Below, piece after piece: positions 23,291-36,100 of a DNA stretch of 64,000 bases (the first letter of the stretch is position 1; the number at the start of each line of letters is the position of its first letter). Source of the stretch: Paragonimus skrjabini miyazakii (Eukaryota > Platyhelminthes > Trematoda > Plagiorchiida > Troglotrematidae); the NCBI GenBank assembly GCA_014338405.1, contig JTDE01002134.1, positions 50,071-114,070 of the forward strand. The letters are read 5' to 3'. The position numbers and the translations under genes are program-made. Below the pieces are notes generated by a model. The model searched no databases, was not told the DNA's origin, and saw nothing but the letters and a program-made list of their open reading frames with translations.

Positions 23291-24640
23291 ACTTGATGTA
23301 TGAACTTAATTCGCTTAAATATCTTTTGATGTTCACCGAAGTGTTATGTGTAGCTACGGACGAGAACGTATGAAGTAGTACTACCATCTTGCAAAACCGG
23401 TCTTCTAAGTTCGCTATTCAAGTTCGTAGCTGGGGAAGGATGTTTTATACTTCGAGTGGTACTTTTTAATGCGTTTCCCTACCAATATGACGGCGTCAAC
23501 GTCCAATTTTCCCTTTGGCCTTCTAAGTGTTACTGATGACGTAAACATTATCTCCTAACTTGAAATAAATTTTCCAGGTCTGAATGGCATTAAAGTGTAA
23601 CAGATCTCACTGATTCGAGTAATAAATTTAGAATGCAATCAATTAAATGACACACACTCTTTTGCATTTTTTCAAACACATTCGTCAAAATGATTTCGTT
23701 ACTGCAGCCGAAATCCTTCAACAATATGTCACAACTCCTCTGACCCAAACCGGTTGATTATCGCCAAGTCTGTCACATGCGGTGTTCTCGTTTTCACATT
23801 CTGTGCTCGGTTCTGAAGAGTCTGCTCATATTTAAACCACGAAGTTCTGTTGATCCAGTTTATTACTGATGATCACGAAAGCAAAACACCAAAGCATGTA
23901 GGACATTGGGATTGCCGCAACAATACAAACAGTTGTCAGTTCCAAGGTAAACAGACCGTTCGTAAGACACGTGGATGTGGTATCCCATTAAGGTCAATTT
24001 TGTGCATGAGTAAATCGGTGTATTAAAAGTTTGCCAGATGGGTTTTACACGTGTTTCATTCTGTCCGTCAAACGTTTACACCTCATAGTATAAACGATTT
24101 TTCCCAACCAGCCCAACCTTTCGAGGATATTGATAGGTCGCATTAAATATAGCCTGTCGGTGTTAAAACTTCCGCTGAACGGAATAATAAGAATTTTGTG
24201 TTTTGTCTTCCGTCAAATCTCATCTCCCTGGATCACTGATGAAATTCCTACTGTTGTGCACAGACAGTATTCGTTTCGATTCTGGAGAACCAACATACAA
24301 AAAATTGGTAGCATAATAACAGGCAGTCCACCAGACCTGAAATCACGAGACAGGTTTTTAGACACGACTGAAATCTACCTGTCTACTGACATCAAGAATT
24401 TTGGCCTCTATAAGTTTCGGCTGTTGAAATCTTGAATTTCAAAGCTAATATTCACTTTGTTTCACTTCTAAACTCTTTGAATCCTGTTCATTCGTGTCTC
24501 ATGAATGTGGAGCAAACGCCAGTTTAATTTTTCTAAACACTTTACTTACTGGACAACAGAATGGTTCGCTATAACATTAGATGCGCCATGAAGCCAAGCG
24601 GAGCGGTCAGTTTTAGAATCTTTTTCTCCAACTGCTTACA
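23291..24640. other. Spacer between two PLE fragments
   Basis: No recognised gene. The open frame at 24130-24435 (+) ends 300 bp before recognisable PLE sequence. It could be a degraded N-terminal PLE part or unrelated. Confidence 0.4.
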
Positions 24641-24649
24641 AAAGAATAC

Positions 24650-26250
24650 TGGTGCAAACGCTATTTCACAAAACCTGTCAAGTTTGAATCTGTGACCCAT
24701 CTGCAAGAGGTGTTGGGAAAGCTACTAAGGACGCTACTCATTGGCTGATATTCTGAGAGTCATGACATTATTCTTGCTATCGAAAGATCGAGCAGATCTA
24801 CCGTGTGTGGTTCCTAAGATGAAAGTTCCTTTGACATCATCTCTCTCAACTGACATCAATCAAATGCTACATTCTGTTCTGACACGTGCATACCCTGTGA
24901 CTGAATTGCCGTTGATGCGCATGGTGCTGCTGCTGCTGTTGTTGTTCATCGTCTTAACCGATCAAAATATTCCCTTTCAAATAATCTATTAAAGCATCTG
25001 CAGCTGGACGACCTTGTGCCTCTGCAAGAGACAATTGACTATTTATGCGATTACCTTGAGCTTAACAGCAAACAGGTGGGTATCCCAAAAGATGAACCGA
25101 GAGAACTGCTGATGCTTTGTACGAGTAACGTCTAGTCTCTGCTCAACAATGCAATCTGCAACAGAGAGATGGAGTGGCATTTGGCTCGCCTCTAAGTCCC
25201 CTTTTATCTGAAGTGTTCATGAGCAAACTGGAGACTAACCAGTTGAGTGCGGTCATTGAACAGTTTACATTTTACAAATGCTGTGTTAATGATATTTTTG
25301 CTTCGTCAACAAGAATTCTACCATGAACGGAGATATGGCAACTTTTACCTAAGTCCATAGCAATATTAAATTCACCCAGGTGTCAGACAACAATGGTCAA
25401 ATAAATTTCTTGGATTTGTTATAGTAAAAAGAGAAGACGGTTCAATCCAACTGATTGTGTGCATAAACCAAACTTGGAATGGTCAGTACATTCACTTTGA
25501 CAGTTTCATTCCGCTAAGTCAAAAATGAAACCTCATACGATGTCTGACGGGTAGCGCGTTAAAGATCTGCACTCCTGACACTTTACAAACTGAGCTAGAC
25601 TTTCTACAAGAAGTTTTCATGCAGAATGGCTACCCAATGCGCTTCATTCAGAAGGTGATGCAGACGGTAGAGTTGAAACTTAAACCACCCTCTGTGAATA
25701 AAAACTTGCGTTTATTAGTCTTCCCTTCAAGGGTAATTCCATGGCCGAAGTCATCTCAAGAAAGCTCAAAAAATCAGTCAAAACTATCTAACTTGCCGCT
25801 CAATTGTGCGTGAGTTTCCGTTCAAAACCCATTATCGTGTCACAAGTCAAAGACAAACTTCCATGTTCTACAACCAGCTGTTGTGTGTACTCATTTGTTT
25901 GCTCGTGTCCAGCATCATACACTGGTCGTATCACAAGGCGATTGTCTGACAGATTGCGTGAACTTCATCTTGCGTGATTGAATAGTGGTGTGGTTAAAAC
26001 GGTTACAAGTACGACTGTTGCCCATTTGACTGACTCTAAGCCTTTTGTCAGTAAGAAGGACGCTTTTCAGATTATCTGCCGAGTGCCAAGGAATAGATCA
26101 AAAATAGTGAGATTCCGAATGTTGACCGTTACCGTGGCGATTAGTATCCGATTGCACAACCTTGACCTGTGCGCTCAGAAGAAGTTCATGCGGACACTTA
26201 ATCTCCCCTGGCCCACAATCAATCAAGCCCGCGATTTGGAACAGTGATTG
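24650..26250 (+). mobile_element. Penelope-like element, RT and GIY-YIG (dead)
   Basis: Largest PLE copy. In order on the plus strand, across frames: VTHLQEVLGKLL; VPLQETIDYLCDYLEL (about 25010); the RT core GVAFGSPLSPLLSEVFM (about 25170) and FYKCCVNDIFA, where the catalytic YVDD-type motif reads CVND; INFLDLL and KREDGS; TPDTLQTELDFLQEVF (about 25590-25650); then LAAQLCVSFRSKP, FVCSCPASYTGRITRRLSD (GIY-YIG, about 25890-25950) and a C-terminal tail ending LNLPWP near 26220. Many stops and frameshifts and the damaged YVDD box make it inactive. It differs from the PLE copies at 22.6 and 58.6 kb, so several PLE lineages are present. Confidence 0.88.
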
Positions 26251-27139
26251 CGTAACTGGCAACAAATACACCGTCCATAGCTTCTATTGACCGTTTTTCT
26301 AATTCACCCCAATTACTGTCCTCATATTTATTGCGTTGTTATCAACCTAGTGATCAAACACAGAAAACAAGTCTTGTTCGCTACTATGTCGTTCTCATGA
26401 CATGTATATTAGTTAAAGAAATCGAAATATGTGACAAAGGCTGTTTAAAATAATTTCAAAGTGACTGTTGCGCACAAAGACAAAGCAACTAATTACAACA
26501 CATAAAGTAAACCGGAGTCCTACCTGGTCTACTGGAAGGCATATTACAGAATCAGGCCAGGTAGTTGATCCCGCAGTGTTATTGTGTAACTGAAATTCGG
26601 GCATGGTGGCTTTCTCTGAAGCAGTGTTAAATAACACCGATCGTATGGCTTTGGGTTTAAATAGACTTTCAACTCAGACATTCTGTCTGGCTTAAAATCG
26701 ATAACATTCCGCTACCATGATGCTCAGTTGTTCACTGTTCCAGTTGTCGTTGCTATTCACCTGCATTGTTTACTTTCAAAAATGAAGAAATTCATCTCGC
26801 GAATTATGTCTTTTTACCTTATAGCTGAATTTGTTCATAGTTACTTCTGCAGGGTTTGCCTTAGTTTGCTGCCAAACAGGATATGATTTGAGATCAAACC
26901 ATACACAGAAGCTTTCATCTACTGATGTAATCATTCACTCTAAACTTTGTTGCTTATTCGCAAAATATGATGTCTCCCTAAGCATTTCATGAATGATTCA
27001 ACAAGCACAGCTTTAAATCCAAGAAGAATTTGCCCATCTAGCCCACAGATATGCTAAGTTTCTGTGTTGCCAGTTTATCCGATCTGAATAAATCAATAAT
27101 GCTGGATTTGCTGAAGTTCGCCTGTTACGTTTGTTGTCT

Positions 27140-27260
27140 TTTGTTTGGTATGATGCAGAGCGATGAATCAGCAGAAGCATGTTTGGTCCGTTCGTGGTAA
27201 GCCGATCCTAAATTTGCCTTCAGTCAACTTTGATGTGTGCAGCTAATGATCATGACGAAG
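27140..27260 (+). repeat. Interspersed repeat, member 1
   Basis: About 110 bp shared with 41080-41190 in the same orientation: GGTRTGATGC, GAGGCATGTWTG, GTGGTAAGCYGAYCCTAAATTTG and GTGTGTGCAG blocks occur in order. Family unknown. Confidence 0.5.
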
Positions 27261-28109
27261 TTTGTACCATAACTGCACATAAAATGTTTGCTTTCTTCCT
27301 TTTTTATAATTATCATTGCTTATCTGTTAAAACTTCCTTCTTGGTATTGTTTGACACGTTCTTGTCTTCATCCGTACCCGATTATTTTAATGAAGTCACT
27401 TCCCGTTGACTGATGGCTGTTTGTGAACATGTGCTTAGTTGCCCCATTTTGAGCTCCTTTGCTGAATAAATTGTGTACCCGGTTGGTTCACATTCAAAGT
27501 GAGATAGTACCTTTGTTATAATTTTGCTACACCGTACCGTATAAATTCCAATCCTTTCGATTGCCTTTTCTGACGTTTTTTGGACTTGGAAGATAGTCCC
27601 GTTAACTAGGCCGTCCGAATAAGCGTTGGTGGAATAGTCGAAAACGCGTTGCCGAGTGAATTACCCTAGATCGCTAAGGGTGATTAAACCAGTAATAGTA
27701 GCGAAGTTTGAACTGAAGTCGAATAGTAATAAACAGGCTAAATGAAGCTACTGATCGTTTTTCTTTTAATGATGTCCGGGCTATCTACTATGAAATACGG
27801 CGAACGCTGCCTTCCAGAATCACGTAACTCGCAGAATATTTAGATAAAACTCTGCTTTTTCCACGCTCAAACAAACAGAACACATAATAGTTGTGAAGCA
27901 CGCTATTTTAAACGGTGGAAGAAAAACCTATCTGCGTCATAAAGCAAAATGTCTCTGTCATTTTACAATATGAAAGCCTCATATCAAAGTGGAATATAAC
28001 ATTAACATAGGTTGCGACAACTACTCTCTTAGAATTATTCTCTACATCGCTTGTGGACGTTTTCTTCTATTGTGGAATATAGGCGTAATTGTGAAATTCC
28101 CATTCCAAT

Positions 28110-28330
28110 CTATTGTATAAACTCTGTTAGCTCTAATCTTGATACAGGTATTATTGCTTTCTCGTCTTGATGATAATTCCAACGTCCAATAGGCCCTGGA
28201 TACTTGAATAACAGCAGATAATATGAGCGTCTAAATCTGTAAGACCGGCCAATTCGTTCACCTTCCAGTAGATTCAATTCACATGTATTATCAAGGATGA
28301 ATCCACCCAAATTTTTAGTAAGTTTCTTCC
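28110..28330 (-). CDS. Possible terminal exon of an unknown gene
   Basis: Minus-strand open frame ending in a stop. It reads NLGGFILDNTCELNLLEGER, then IGRSYRFRRSYYLLLFKYPG and IGRWNYH...LTEFIQ. Its mixed, charged and aromatic composition is unlike the AT-driven frames around it. An AG that could act as acceptor lies just upstream (near 28335). I do not recognise the protein. No partner exon was established, and a plus-strand frame of similar quality lies close by at 28366-28565, so at least one is likely chance. Confidence 0.25.
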
Positions 28331-28365
28331 AAACGGGTGCAGATTATGTATTGTTCTTTCATTTT

Positions 28366-28565
28366 TAGAGTTGTTCCAGTTACTTCTCAAAGGTGTACCA
28401 GTACCGAACGTTTTATATCACTCAGGGTTGTCGTCTTCCATTCACCTGTCCACAGCCTTAATCGATCTGTCCACAGTATTCGCTAAGTTTTGTGGTAGTC
28501 AATCAACCGAAGAAATCTGGAGTGTTCAGCTAACTGGAAATGACAGTTCGTTCAAAAATCTATAA
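28366..28565 (+). CDS. Possible terminal exon of an unknown gene
   Basis: A strong acceptor-like tract (TTCTTTCATTTTTAG) is followed by an open frame LFQLLLKGVPVPNVLYHSGL...IHLSTALIDLSTVFAKF...STEEIWSVQLTGND to a stop. The composition looks coding. No domain recognised and no upstream exon established. Confidence 0.22.
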
Positions 28566-29889
28566 AGGTCATTCTCGAACCAGATAACTCCAACTTACCT
28601 TATGAGTTCAGCTAATCTCAACATGCTTTTTCATTGTTTTCTAATTAGTCAACTTTGAGTTCAAACCATCCGAATACCCCTTTGTGTACATCATTGTAGC
28701 ATACACAGTAAGAGCGTTAAAATCTCAAAACACTGTGTGTAGTGTCCACTTAGCTGAGTTCAATCTGTGTATGTCAAATTACCGTCCCTAGTAAACTCAT
28801 TGAACTATGTTCTTCTGGACAGTTTCCACAATGTCCGCATTCTTTATGTTGCGAGATCACAGGTGCTCCAGACTGTGTGCATTTTTCCACCATATTTATG
28901 CGCTGGAAGTATTAGATTATCAACCGCATATTAGAGCGATGTATGCAAGTATACCTGTTTCCCAGACAATTATATGTTAAAGGGTAGAAAAAGCGTTCTG
29001 CAACCGTAATAGCAAATTTTTATCATTATGGCACATTATCATATTCGTTAGTAATCCTATCGTCAGTATGTGATGTAAAAAGTAAGCCTTTTAATCTCTT
29101 CGAATGTTGCCGTTTTCCATTTGCTAGAGTTTGGAAAGTTCACTTTGAAAACCATCAAAATACGCTCAAATGTGATTGAAATCGAATACGAATTCATCAT
29201 TTGTTGGAAACTTTCAATTCGTACTCACGGAATCTCATTATAAGTTTGGGGGGTTAAATTTGAAAGCAGCAACCTACAGATAAGCTGCAAAAAGATAGGG
29301 TAAAGATGACATATTCTAGTTGAATGGGAGCAAATGGGAACAAAGTTCTTTTCGGAAGAGAACAAAATGAATCAGGAACATGTGCCAGACTGTTAAGCTT
29401 TTGTAAGTGAACAATCCATAAATAGAATGTAGATTACTTGCTTAAAGTGAAAACCTCTGATGTGTAAGTTGCAATCCCTCCTTCTTTTTGACTTTCTTGT
29501 ACAAGAATAATTTGTCATATTCTACTCAATCCTTAGTGCCGAAAAGTGCGTAAAGCATCATACTGGGATGCTGTTCGGCAAGTGACAGCTTCACCTTGCT
29601 TCCCGACGATAATCCAGTAGATTCGACCAGTCGGTCAGTTCTTCGTTTCTTCACCCATGTTTTTTAAGATCAAGATGATCTGTATCCAATACTTAATGAT
29701 CAGCGCTATTGCAGTTCTACGAATGACTGTGACTTATTTCTTACTGCGCATGAAATTATCCTCAGGTGTTTCTCAGTCAAACACCAAGTCCTCATTTCAC
29801 CTCACAACATTCATCGGTCATTTCGAATGGCAGCTGCTTTTAGTAAAATAAGGCACCTGTTCTTTTTGTACCCTTGCTGCATATACCTA

Positions 29890-30125
29890 TTTTTATCTCA
29901 TCGTAGATGAGACCCAATTGTGAAAAATCAACGTTTCGGCTGGATTCGAACCAGTATCAGAAACATCATGCACAAAAGTTGCAAGCGCTCTACCAGGTGA
30001 GCTACTAAGCCACACCAGGAGCTCAGAAATTTCACATTTAGACTTCGTTACCCACCCTCTCCACTGTCTCATATGGAATCCACCAAATTATCCAGGGGGT
30101 CGACTGTCCCAGCAAGTTCACGCTG
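29890..30125 (-). mobile_element. tRNA-like SINE (family 2), old copy
   Basis: Minus strand: 5' block GGGGTCGACCCCCTGGAT-like sequence and GGTGGATTCCATATGAGACAGTGG, then a tRNA-shaped segment (30011-29932) with D-arm GCTC/GAGC, B box TGGTTCGAATCCAG and a broken acceptor stem, then TTTTTCACAATTGGGTCTCATCTA. The same order occurs in the two copies near 58.2-58.5 kb. The acceptor-stem damage (GGCTTAG against CGAAACG) shows it is older. Confidence 0.8.
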
Positions 30126-30129
30126 GAAT

Positions 30130-31490
30130 CCACCAATGTCATTGTTTAGCATAGAAACTGTATTACTAATAAGTAGTGGTGTGTTTTTGTACCGATTTCA
30201 CCACCGTTCTATTTTTATTTTGTCCGCACTTCTTCAGAAATGTACTATGCTTTTGATAATAGCACACAAACTTTCAAATTTGGTGATTTTCTGTGCAAGC
30301 TTGACCAAAAGTTCCAGTTACATACATTTTACTGATTACGAGAAATTTAATGGCATGAGTCCTGTTTATACCACGTCCCTTATAACTGAAATTTTTCAAT
30401 CTATTTCTACTTTCTTTAACAGCTGAACGTATGAACAATTATTTACACGTACGACGTCATGCTACAATAAATCATTCCCTACTTTGCAAGTTAACTGAGC
30501 TACCGAGATTATTGTGAGGAAGATTTTGATATACCGCTTCGCCTAATTTAAACCCATTTTTTGTAGATGCATTTCTGTCTGTGTAATTGAATATAGGAAC
30601 AGAATTTTCACGGTTTAGTGCAATTGTTTCAGAACCACCTGTTATGAGCCCAACTGATCACAGTGGGAAAATTTTCGTGACTTCCTTTAACTGATTTCGA
30701 TAAAACGATTAATTGAGCAGATCACGATGTTAAGGGCATCTGTGGTTTACGATGTTCATTGATCTGGCAACTTGTACTCCAGCTGTGTTCGCGTCTTCAC
30801 CTGGTAACATACATAGTTCTCCATTTACCACAGAAATACTTGGAGTGCTTACAACGGTCCAGTGCTTAGGGTGAATTTCACACACTTATCCTGAAGTTTA
30901 TTTTCATTATCTGACAATAATTATACGACGAGTCAAACATAATTTGGATAGAAGCACTTATTGTTTCGACAGATGGCATGTTGTCTTTTTGTTCAAACAG
31001 CGGGGAGAGCTTGTCGCAATTAATATGTTGTCGTTGTTACACAGTATCATTCTGATGTAGTACTAGATGTCTTAAAGTGTCACAGTTCGCTAACTACTTG
31101 TCCGGCAATAACAAGGACACCAAGTGGACGTTCAATAATTGAGTGAATTCAAGAATCTGTGGCTAGTCGACAGGGAAATGCACACTGCTCCATACCGCCG
31201 GTATTTGTAAACCACTCAGAACAGTCCGGTGGGTTGCATTAATTTTGAAGGAGTGAATCGAAGGTTTGGCATGTGATGGTTGCTTTTGAAAGAAAATGCG
31301 ACCGTTAGCAAAAGTTAAAACATTCTAACCGTGAACTAAGTAGATATGAAAGAACATATTATGTGGCTTGCTGACGATCTTGATTCATCGAGTTTTAATT
31401 AAACCACAACGAGTCATAAACAAAAAAATTACGAAGTATGTGTGTCGTAGTTATTGATTAAATTGAGAACACAACATTACAAGCAGGTTG
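30130..31490. other. No recognised gene
   Basis: The plus-strand frame at 30073-30426 starts inside the SINE and continues into hydrophobic, AT-driven sequence; it is not considered a gene. Confidence 0.5.
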
Positions 31491-31497
31491 TAGTACT

Positions 31498-31539
31498 CAA
31501 CACTTCAGCCACCTCGGGTGGCCTTTCTCAGGAGTGTTG
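31498..31539. repeat. Nested perfect inverted repeat
   Basis: Outer arms CAACACT/AGTGTTG (7 bp) enclose inner arms GCCACC/GGTGGC (6 bp) around a 3-base loop. On the minus strand it reads CCTGAGAAAGGCCACC...GGTGGCTGAAGTG, similar in layout to a hammerhead core with stem II, but a third stem and cleavage site are lacking. Confidence 0.6.
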
Positions 31540-31803
31540 TAATCAGTATCACATCAGTAAATGAACACAAGTCACATAGGGTTTGTTGTGGTTAAGTCAA
31601 CCGGCGGTGCGTCTGAACTAACTAGCCGAATTCCAGGCCCAATAAGTGGGGGTGAGACTGATGTATCATTTTTCCCGGGACTTTGTTCCGGCACCAGAAT
31701 CCGGAGTGCAGACCAAAGGGCTTACTGAACGGCCACGCTTACCAACCGAGTCCAGTATGTGAACTGGCACAACACACCGCTGAAACCACAGCCAGATTAG
31801 TTC

Positions 31804-32004
31804 GCCGCGGGTGACGGGGATGTACGCACACTTCTAGTAAAGTCACTCGGCCCCATCGGAAAAGTGCTTTGGCTGCCACGGTCCACGACTGATAACACCT
31901 GGGTGTTCTGTAAGTGTTTCGACGATTGCAAAGCAATGCTGGACGAAAAACCAGTGGACAGAGTTAAGTGGCACCACGATAATTTTTCACCAAACGATAA
32001 ATAA
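31804..32004 (+). pseudogene. Coding-like remnant of unknown protein
   Basis: An uninterrupted 66-codon frame reads DVRTLLVKSLGPIGKVLWLP, then STTDNTWVFCKCFDDCKAML and DEKPVDRVKWHHDNFSP. The pattern LxxLGxIGKV...VFCKxxD has the rhythm of an RNA-recognition fold, as found in some retrotransposon ORF1 proteins, but this is a guess. A stop precedes it and other frames carry on upstream, so it is probably part of a broken repeat. Confidence 0.35.
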
Positions 32005-32339
32005 TAAGCTGCATTCATGGACGAAACAGGTTCACAGATCATTGAAAGACTGACCAAAACCTACTCATATTTTGCAGAATCTGAAGCATACCACGCCGTG
32101 TTTTTAGGTTTATCGCGCCATTTGTGAACTCTGACGTGACGTGTTATTGCCATGCTGTGAAAACAGCAAACGTCTCTTGGCACCTTTCAGTCTTGTGGCC
32201 TCATCATTGAGTTGTATCGTTCCGCTTCTGTGGTGATTGTCACTAAACCTACTTCTCATTACTGTTGTTTTATTATATTGTTGATGACAAACTGTACAGT
32301 TGCGCTGGGGAGATAAATACCTGATTTTCCCAGTTTGGG

Positions 32340-32445
32340 TGTTATTACTACTGCGTCAAAACTAGCTGTGAGATTGAGCTAAATCGATAACTTCATTTCT
32401 GTATTTTTGGAACCATCACAGATTCAAATCAACATGTTTAATTTA
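32340..32445 (-). repeat. Probable degenerate solo LTR (BEL/Pao-like family)
   Basis: The sequence TTACTACTGCGTCAAAACTAGCTGTGAGATTGAGCTAAAT matches 39222-39290 closely. Read on the minus strand it ends GTAGTAATAACA, and a TGGTTAAATT block near 32440 resembles the TGTTAAATTG start of the LTR at 39412. Ends are tentative. Confidence 0.35.
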
Positions 32446-33033
32446 ACCACTCTATCTGTGATGAAGACAACTTGTTGCGTTATCGAGATCGGCGTGCACA
32501 ACTCATTCAAAAATGTTGTCTACATTGAGGTGGTTTTTCTCTGGAAATCTGCTTCGTCGGGAAAAGCGACATATCAGTTTAGTTTGGGTCCACACAAAAC
32601 TTTCGCATCATGCGGATTTGGTTATTAGATCACGAACTAGGATAACATGTCAATACATGGGAGTAGTGATAGAACTGAGCGGAGCGAGATAAGGGGTGTA
32701 ACGTCTCCTTTACAAGTATTGTGATTGTTCGCAAGTTGACTTTTCCAAGACTGTACAAGCTGTAAGTCTAGGTTTAGAATTGATAGTTTAATTTTACCGG
32801 ACCCTGGGGTGACTAATCCGATCTCTCTGTGTGTCTGTCTGACACTAATCATGCTGAATTTTGTTGCATGACACTCTTCTCAGTTCAGTTCAGTTTGCTG
32901 GACAGCAGCCACGTACCACTTGTTCTAAACGTGTTTATAATGCCGGAACCAGATCGTATTCCTGTAACGCAGAAAAGTGAATGACGTGCAGGTAATCTGA
33001 CAGCTGAACAGCCTATTAAACTACCTCTTATTT

Positions 33034-33133
33034 NNNNNNNNNNNNNNNNNNNNNNNNNNNNNNNNNNNNNNNNNNNNNNNNNNNNNNNNNNNNNNNNNNN
33101 NNNNNNNNNNNNNNNNNNNNNNNNNNNNNNNNN
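33034..33133. other. Assembly gap (100 N)
   Basis: Exactly 100 Ns, the usual placeholder for a gap of unknown size. Order and distance across it are set by scaffolding, not by sequence. Confidence 0.98.
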
Positions 33134-36100
33134 AGACCAATAACGAATTTTATACAAGGCGTGCGGGTACGCGATCGGTAACCTGTAAGTCAATTCGGAG
33201 GCTGACAAAGGGTTACAACGGACAGTGTTTATGATCTACAGAGAACTGATATACCGTGCAGATCAACAGACAGCTGTTCTGCCAGTACGTCACAAAGCAA
33301 CAAGGTAGTGTAACGTCTTGACCTTGTTAAATTCTACTACTACAGATGGTAAACCGCGGTGCGAAACTTCTTGGGGTTCGAAATGTGGCACAATTTCCAT
33401 GTCCGCGTACCTTCACGATTAGATCCTTGATCAGATTGCAGTTAATATGGAGCATCACAGTGAGAATCCTCTTTTTGGGTATCGGTTTGGCAACCATATA
33501 ATTGTTTTCAGTTGGAATGAGTACCACTTTACGCCACTTGTAAAACGGTCGACTGAGACAGGCACGTAACGATTTTCTCTGTGTTTTCTGCTGTGTTTGG
33601 CAACATGGTTGCATTTTCTATTGTTACAAGTTTTTTCCAATTATTTAGTTACTTCCAGTTCAGCTGAAAAAGCTGTTTTGAGATACCGGTGATACTGCCA
33701 TTGTAATTGATCTTTACTTCATGTATTCTATTGTTTCGATTTTAGACAAATAAATTTGGAATTTGTGATAGGTGATGAGTAATTTCCGGCTTTACACTGT
33801 GAAAATTTACGCTTTGAAAATCAGTGCGTCTTATTGGGTGCCCCTCCGCACTAACTTGTAATTTGGCCTTCTTAATGACTAATAAATGGATCACAATAAT
33901 AATAATACTAACATTAGTAATAACGTGGATCGACTCTGGTGTTTGTGATCAAGTTATTAGGCATGAACGTTTATGAATGTAGATCAAAATAAACATTTTT
34001 CTCAATTTATTGAGAAGTGGATTGTTGACTTACAAAAAGTATTCGGCTTGCTAAATTTAACAGTTCTACGTTAAATGTCGGTGAACGTCAGCAGTGTTTT
34101 ACAGAGGTTAAAGATTTTTCCGGGAAAGAAATTGCAGCAATGTTCTGAACTCAAATAGATGACTTCGGGCTGGTTTGCATGAGCTCTTAACTGTCACTGT
34201 TTTACTCCATATATGGTGGCGTTGGTCACAAGCCATTACAGTCTAAGCATTTCACAACCAGTCTATCAAGTCTGTAATTTGCTGTGAACATTCTATTGTC
34301 CACGTGACAGTCTGGTTCTATGATCAGAACCTACGGCTTATTTTCCATGTGTTGCACAAGACTATTTTATTTGTGTACAGAAAATTCTCTCAATACTGCT
34401 GAACCGGTTCAGTGTCTAGATGTTCTCAAAGTGGGACAGCGGTAGCATGTAGATTATTGTTGATAATTTCGGAACATATTTCAAACTCTGAAAATAATAT
34501 CTTCTTGCTCTGGCCAAAGGGCTGCTTAGTTCGATAATACTGCCGTCGGAATAAATTTTAACGCATGAGTTTTTCTCTGTATTTGGCGTCCACAATGATA
34601 GTCATTTTGATGTACGAAAAGTTGAATAGTTACTGAAAAGGTTGCGTTGCCGTCTTTCAGTCATTACAATTAAGTATTCCCAACGAACTGGAGCCAGTGA
34701 GAATTACATTTAAGATCTGAAAAGAGCGAACAGTCTCATAATGCATTCGTTTTTGTTACGGTTTATAGTTTAATTGGGAGTGTCCCAGCGGATACATCAA
34801 CTAGGGCTCAGTGTCTTGTCTGTGAGTGCCACCAGGTAGCTCACTAGGCCAAGTCTAACAGTAGTAGACTAATCTCTTTGACTATGGCGAGCAACTGAAC
34901 AGCAGAAATTTTACTGAACGGAACATTTTCGTAAGACTACTTTTATTATTACGAGATGGTCATTAATAACAAGATAACGGTAATTTTCATTGCAATAGAC
35001 GGATAAGCAATGATGTTAGGTCATTGTGGTCATGGTGCAGACTGTGTCTATTCAGGCTATATCAACAGCTCAACTATATTTGACTATCACGTTCTTCTCA
35101 GTAGATGACTTTCGTGGTCGATGTCCCGCTGTGTTTCATGGCTAACCGTATAAAATAATATAGTCTGTCACTGAATGTGAGAACGACATAATGGACTTTT
35201 GTTATTCCCACAAGGTTAGGATTAAGGTTGTGTGTTTCACCTAAAATGAGCAGGGTTAGCAAGACGTTGATGATTTTGAGTTCGCGGCCAACTTTTTAGC
35301 TCTCAGTTTTCTTGAAATCTTCTGGTTAACACAGTCATCATACAACTTGGGTTCGAAATAAAAATACTGCCGTGGCGCCACTATATACTTATGAATACGG
35401 CTATAACGTATGTGACTTGGCATCAGCACTGCTGGTGTTTGCTCCGTTACTGGCTCAATCAACGTGGAAAATGAGGTTACTTCATCAACAACACTTGGTA
35501 AACACTATTCTTCTCCTGGTCACTTCAAAATGAGAAATACAACATTGCTATCATTAGTGTTATTAGTATTGACCTAACCTGTCATGAAGACGCCTAGTCT
35601 GCACATAACATGTGAGTGCTGTAATCAGCAAGTCATCAGTTTCTTGTATTGAGTGCTACTACAAGAATCATGTCCATCACTGATTCATTAAGACCGTTTT
35701 TCCTCCATGTCAAGCCCTTAACGATCACTGATATAAAGTTGCTCATCACATTAATGAGGCCACTCTCCCTTGAATTGCCTTCAGATTTCAGGACAGTATG
35801 TTACATTTTAGGAACGGACGCTTCTCAAAAGTCGTGCGTACATATTGGGTTCCGTAGCTGCCTGCAGAATGTACAAAATGGACACGAGCTTAGAGAGGAT
35901 GAACGCTAGACTTCACAGGTTAACGTCGATAGGCTACCTTCTTTTGATAATCCAAGCACCAAAATATAGTCTGTTCTTCTCAGCATTATTCGTTCACTCG
36001 CTAGTCGTCCACATTTCGCAGTGCAGACGGTAGCACTTTACATTCGCCAATAGTTTTGAGATTCCAGGTCCAGTGCAAAAAATACACTGGTCCAGTTGGT

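Larger units (their letters stand above)
26260..29880. other. No confident gene
   Basis: Contains one member of a repeat pair (27140-27260) and two protein-like open frames near 28.1-28.6 kb. The rest shows no recognisable feature. Confidence 0.5.

Noticed and set aside
30073..30426. 117-codon plus-strand open frame
   Set aside because: It begins inside the SINE and continues as hydrophobic AT-driven sequence without family features.
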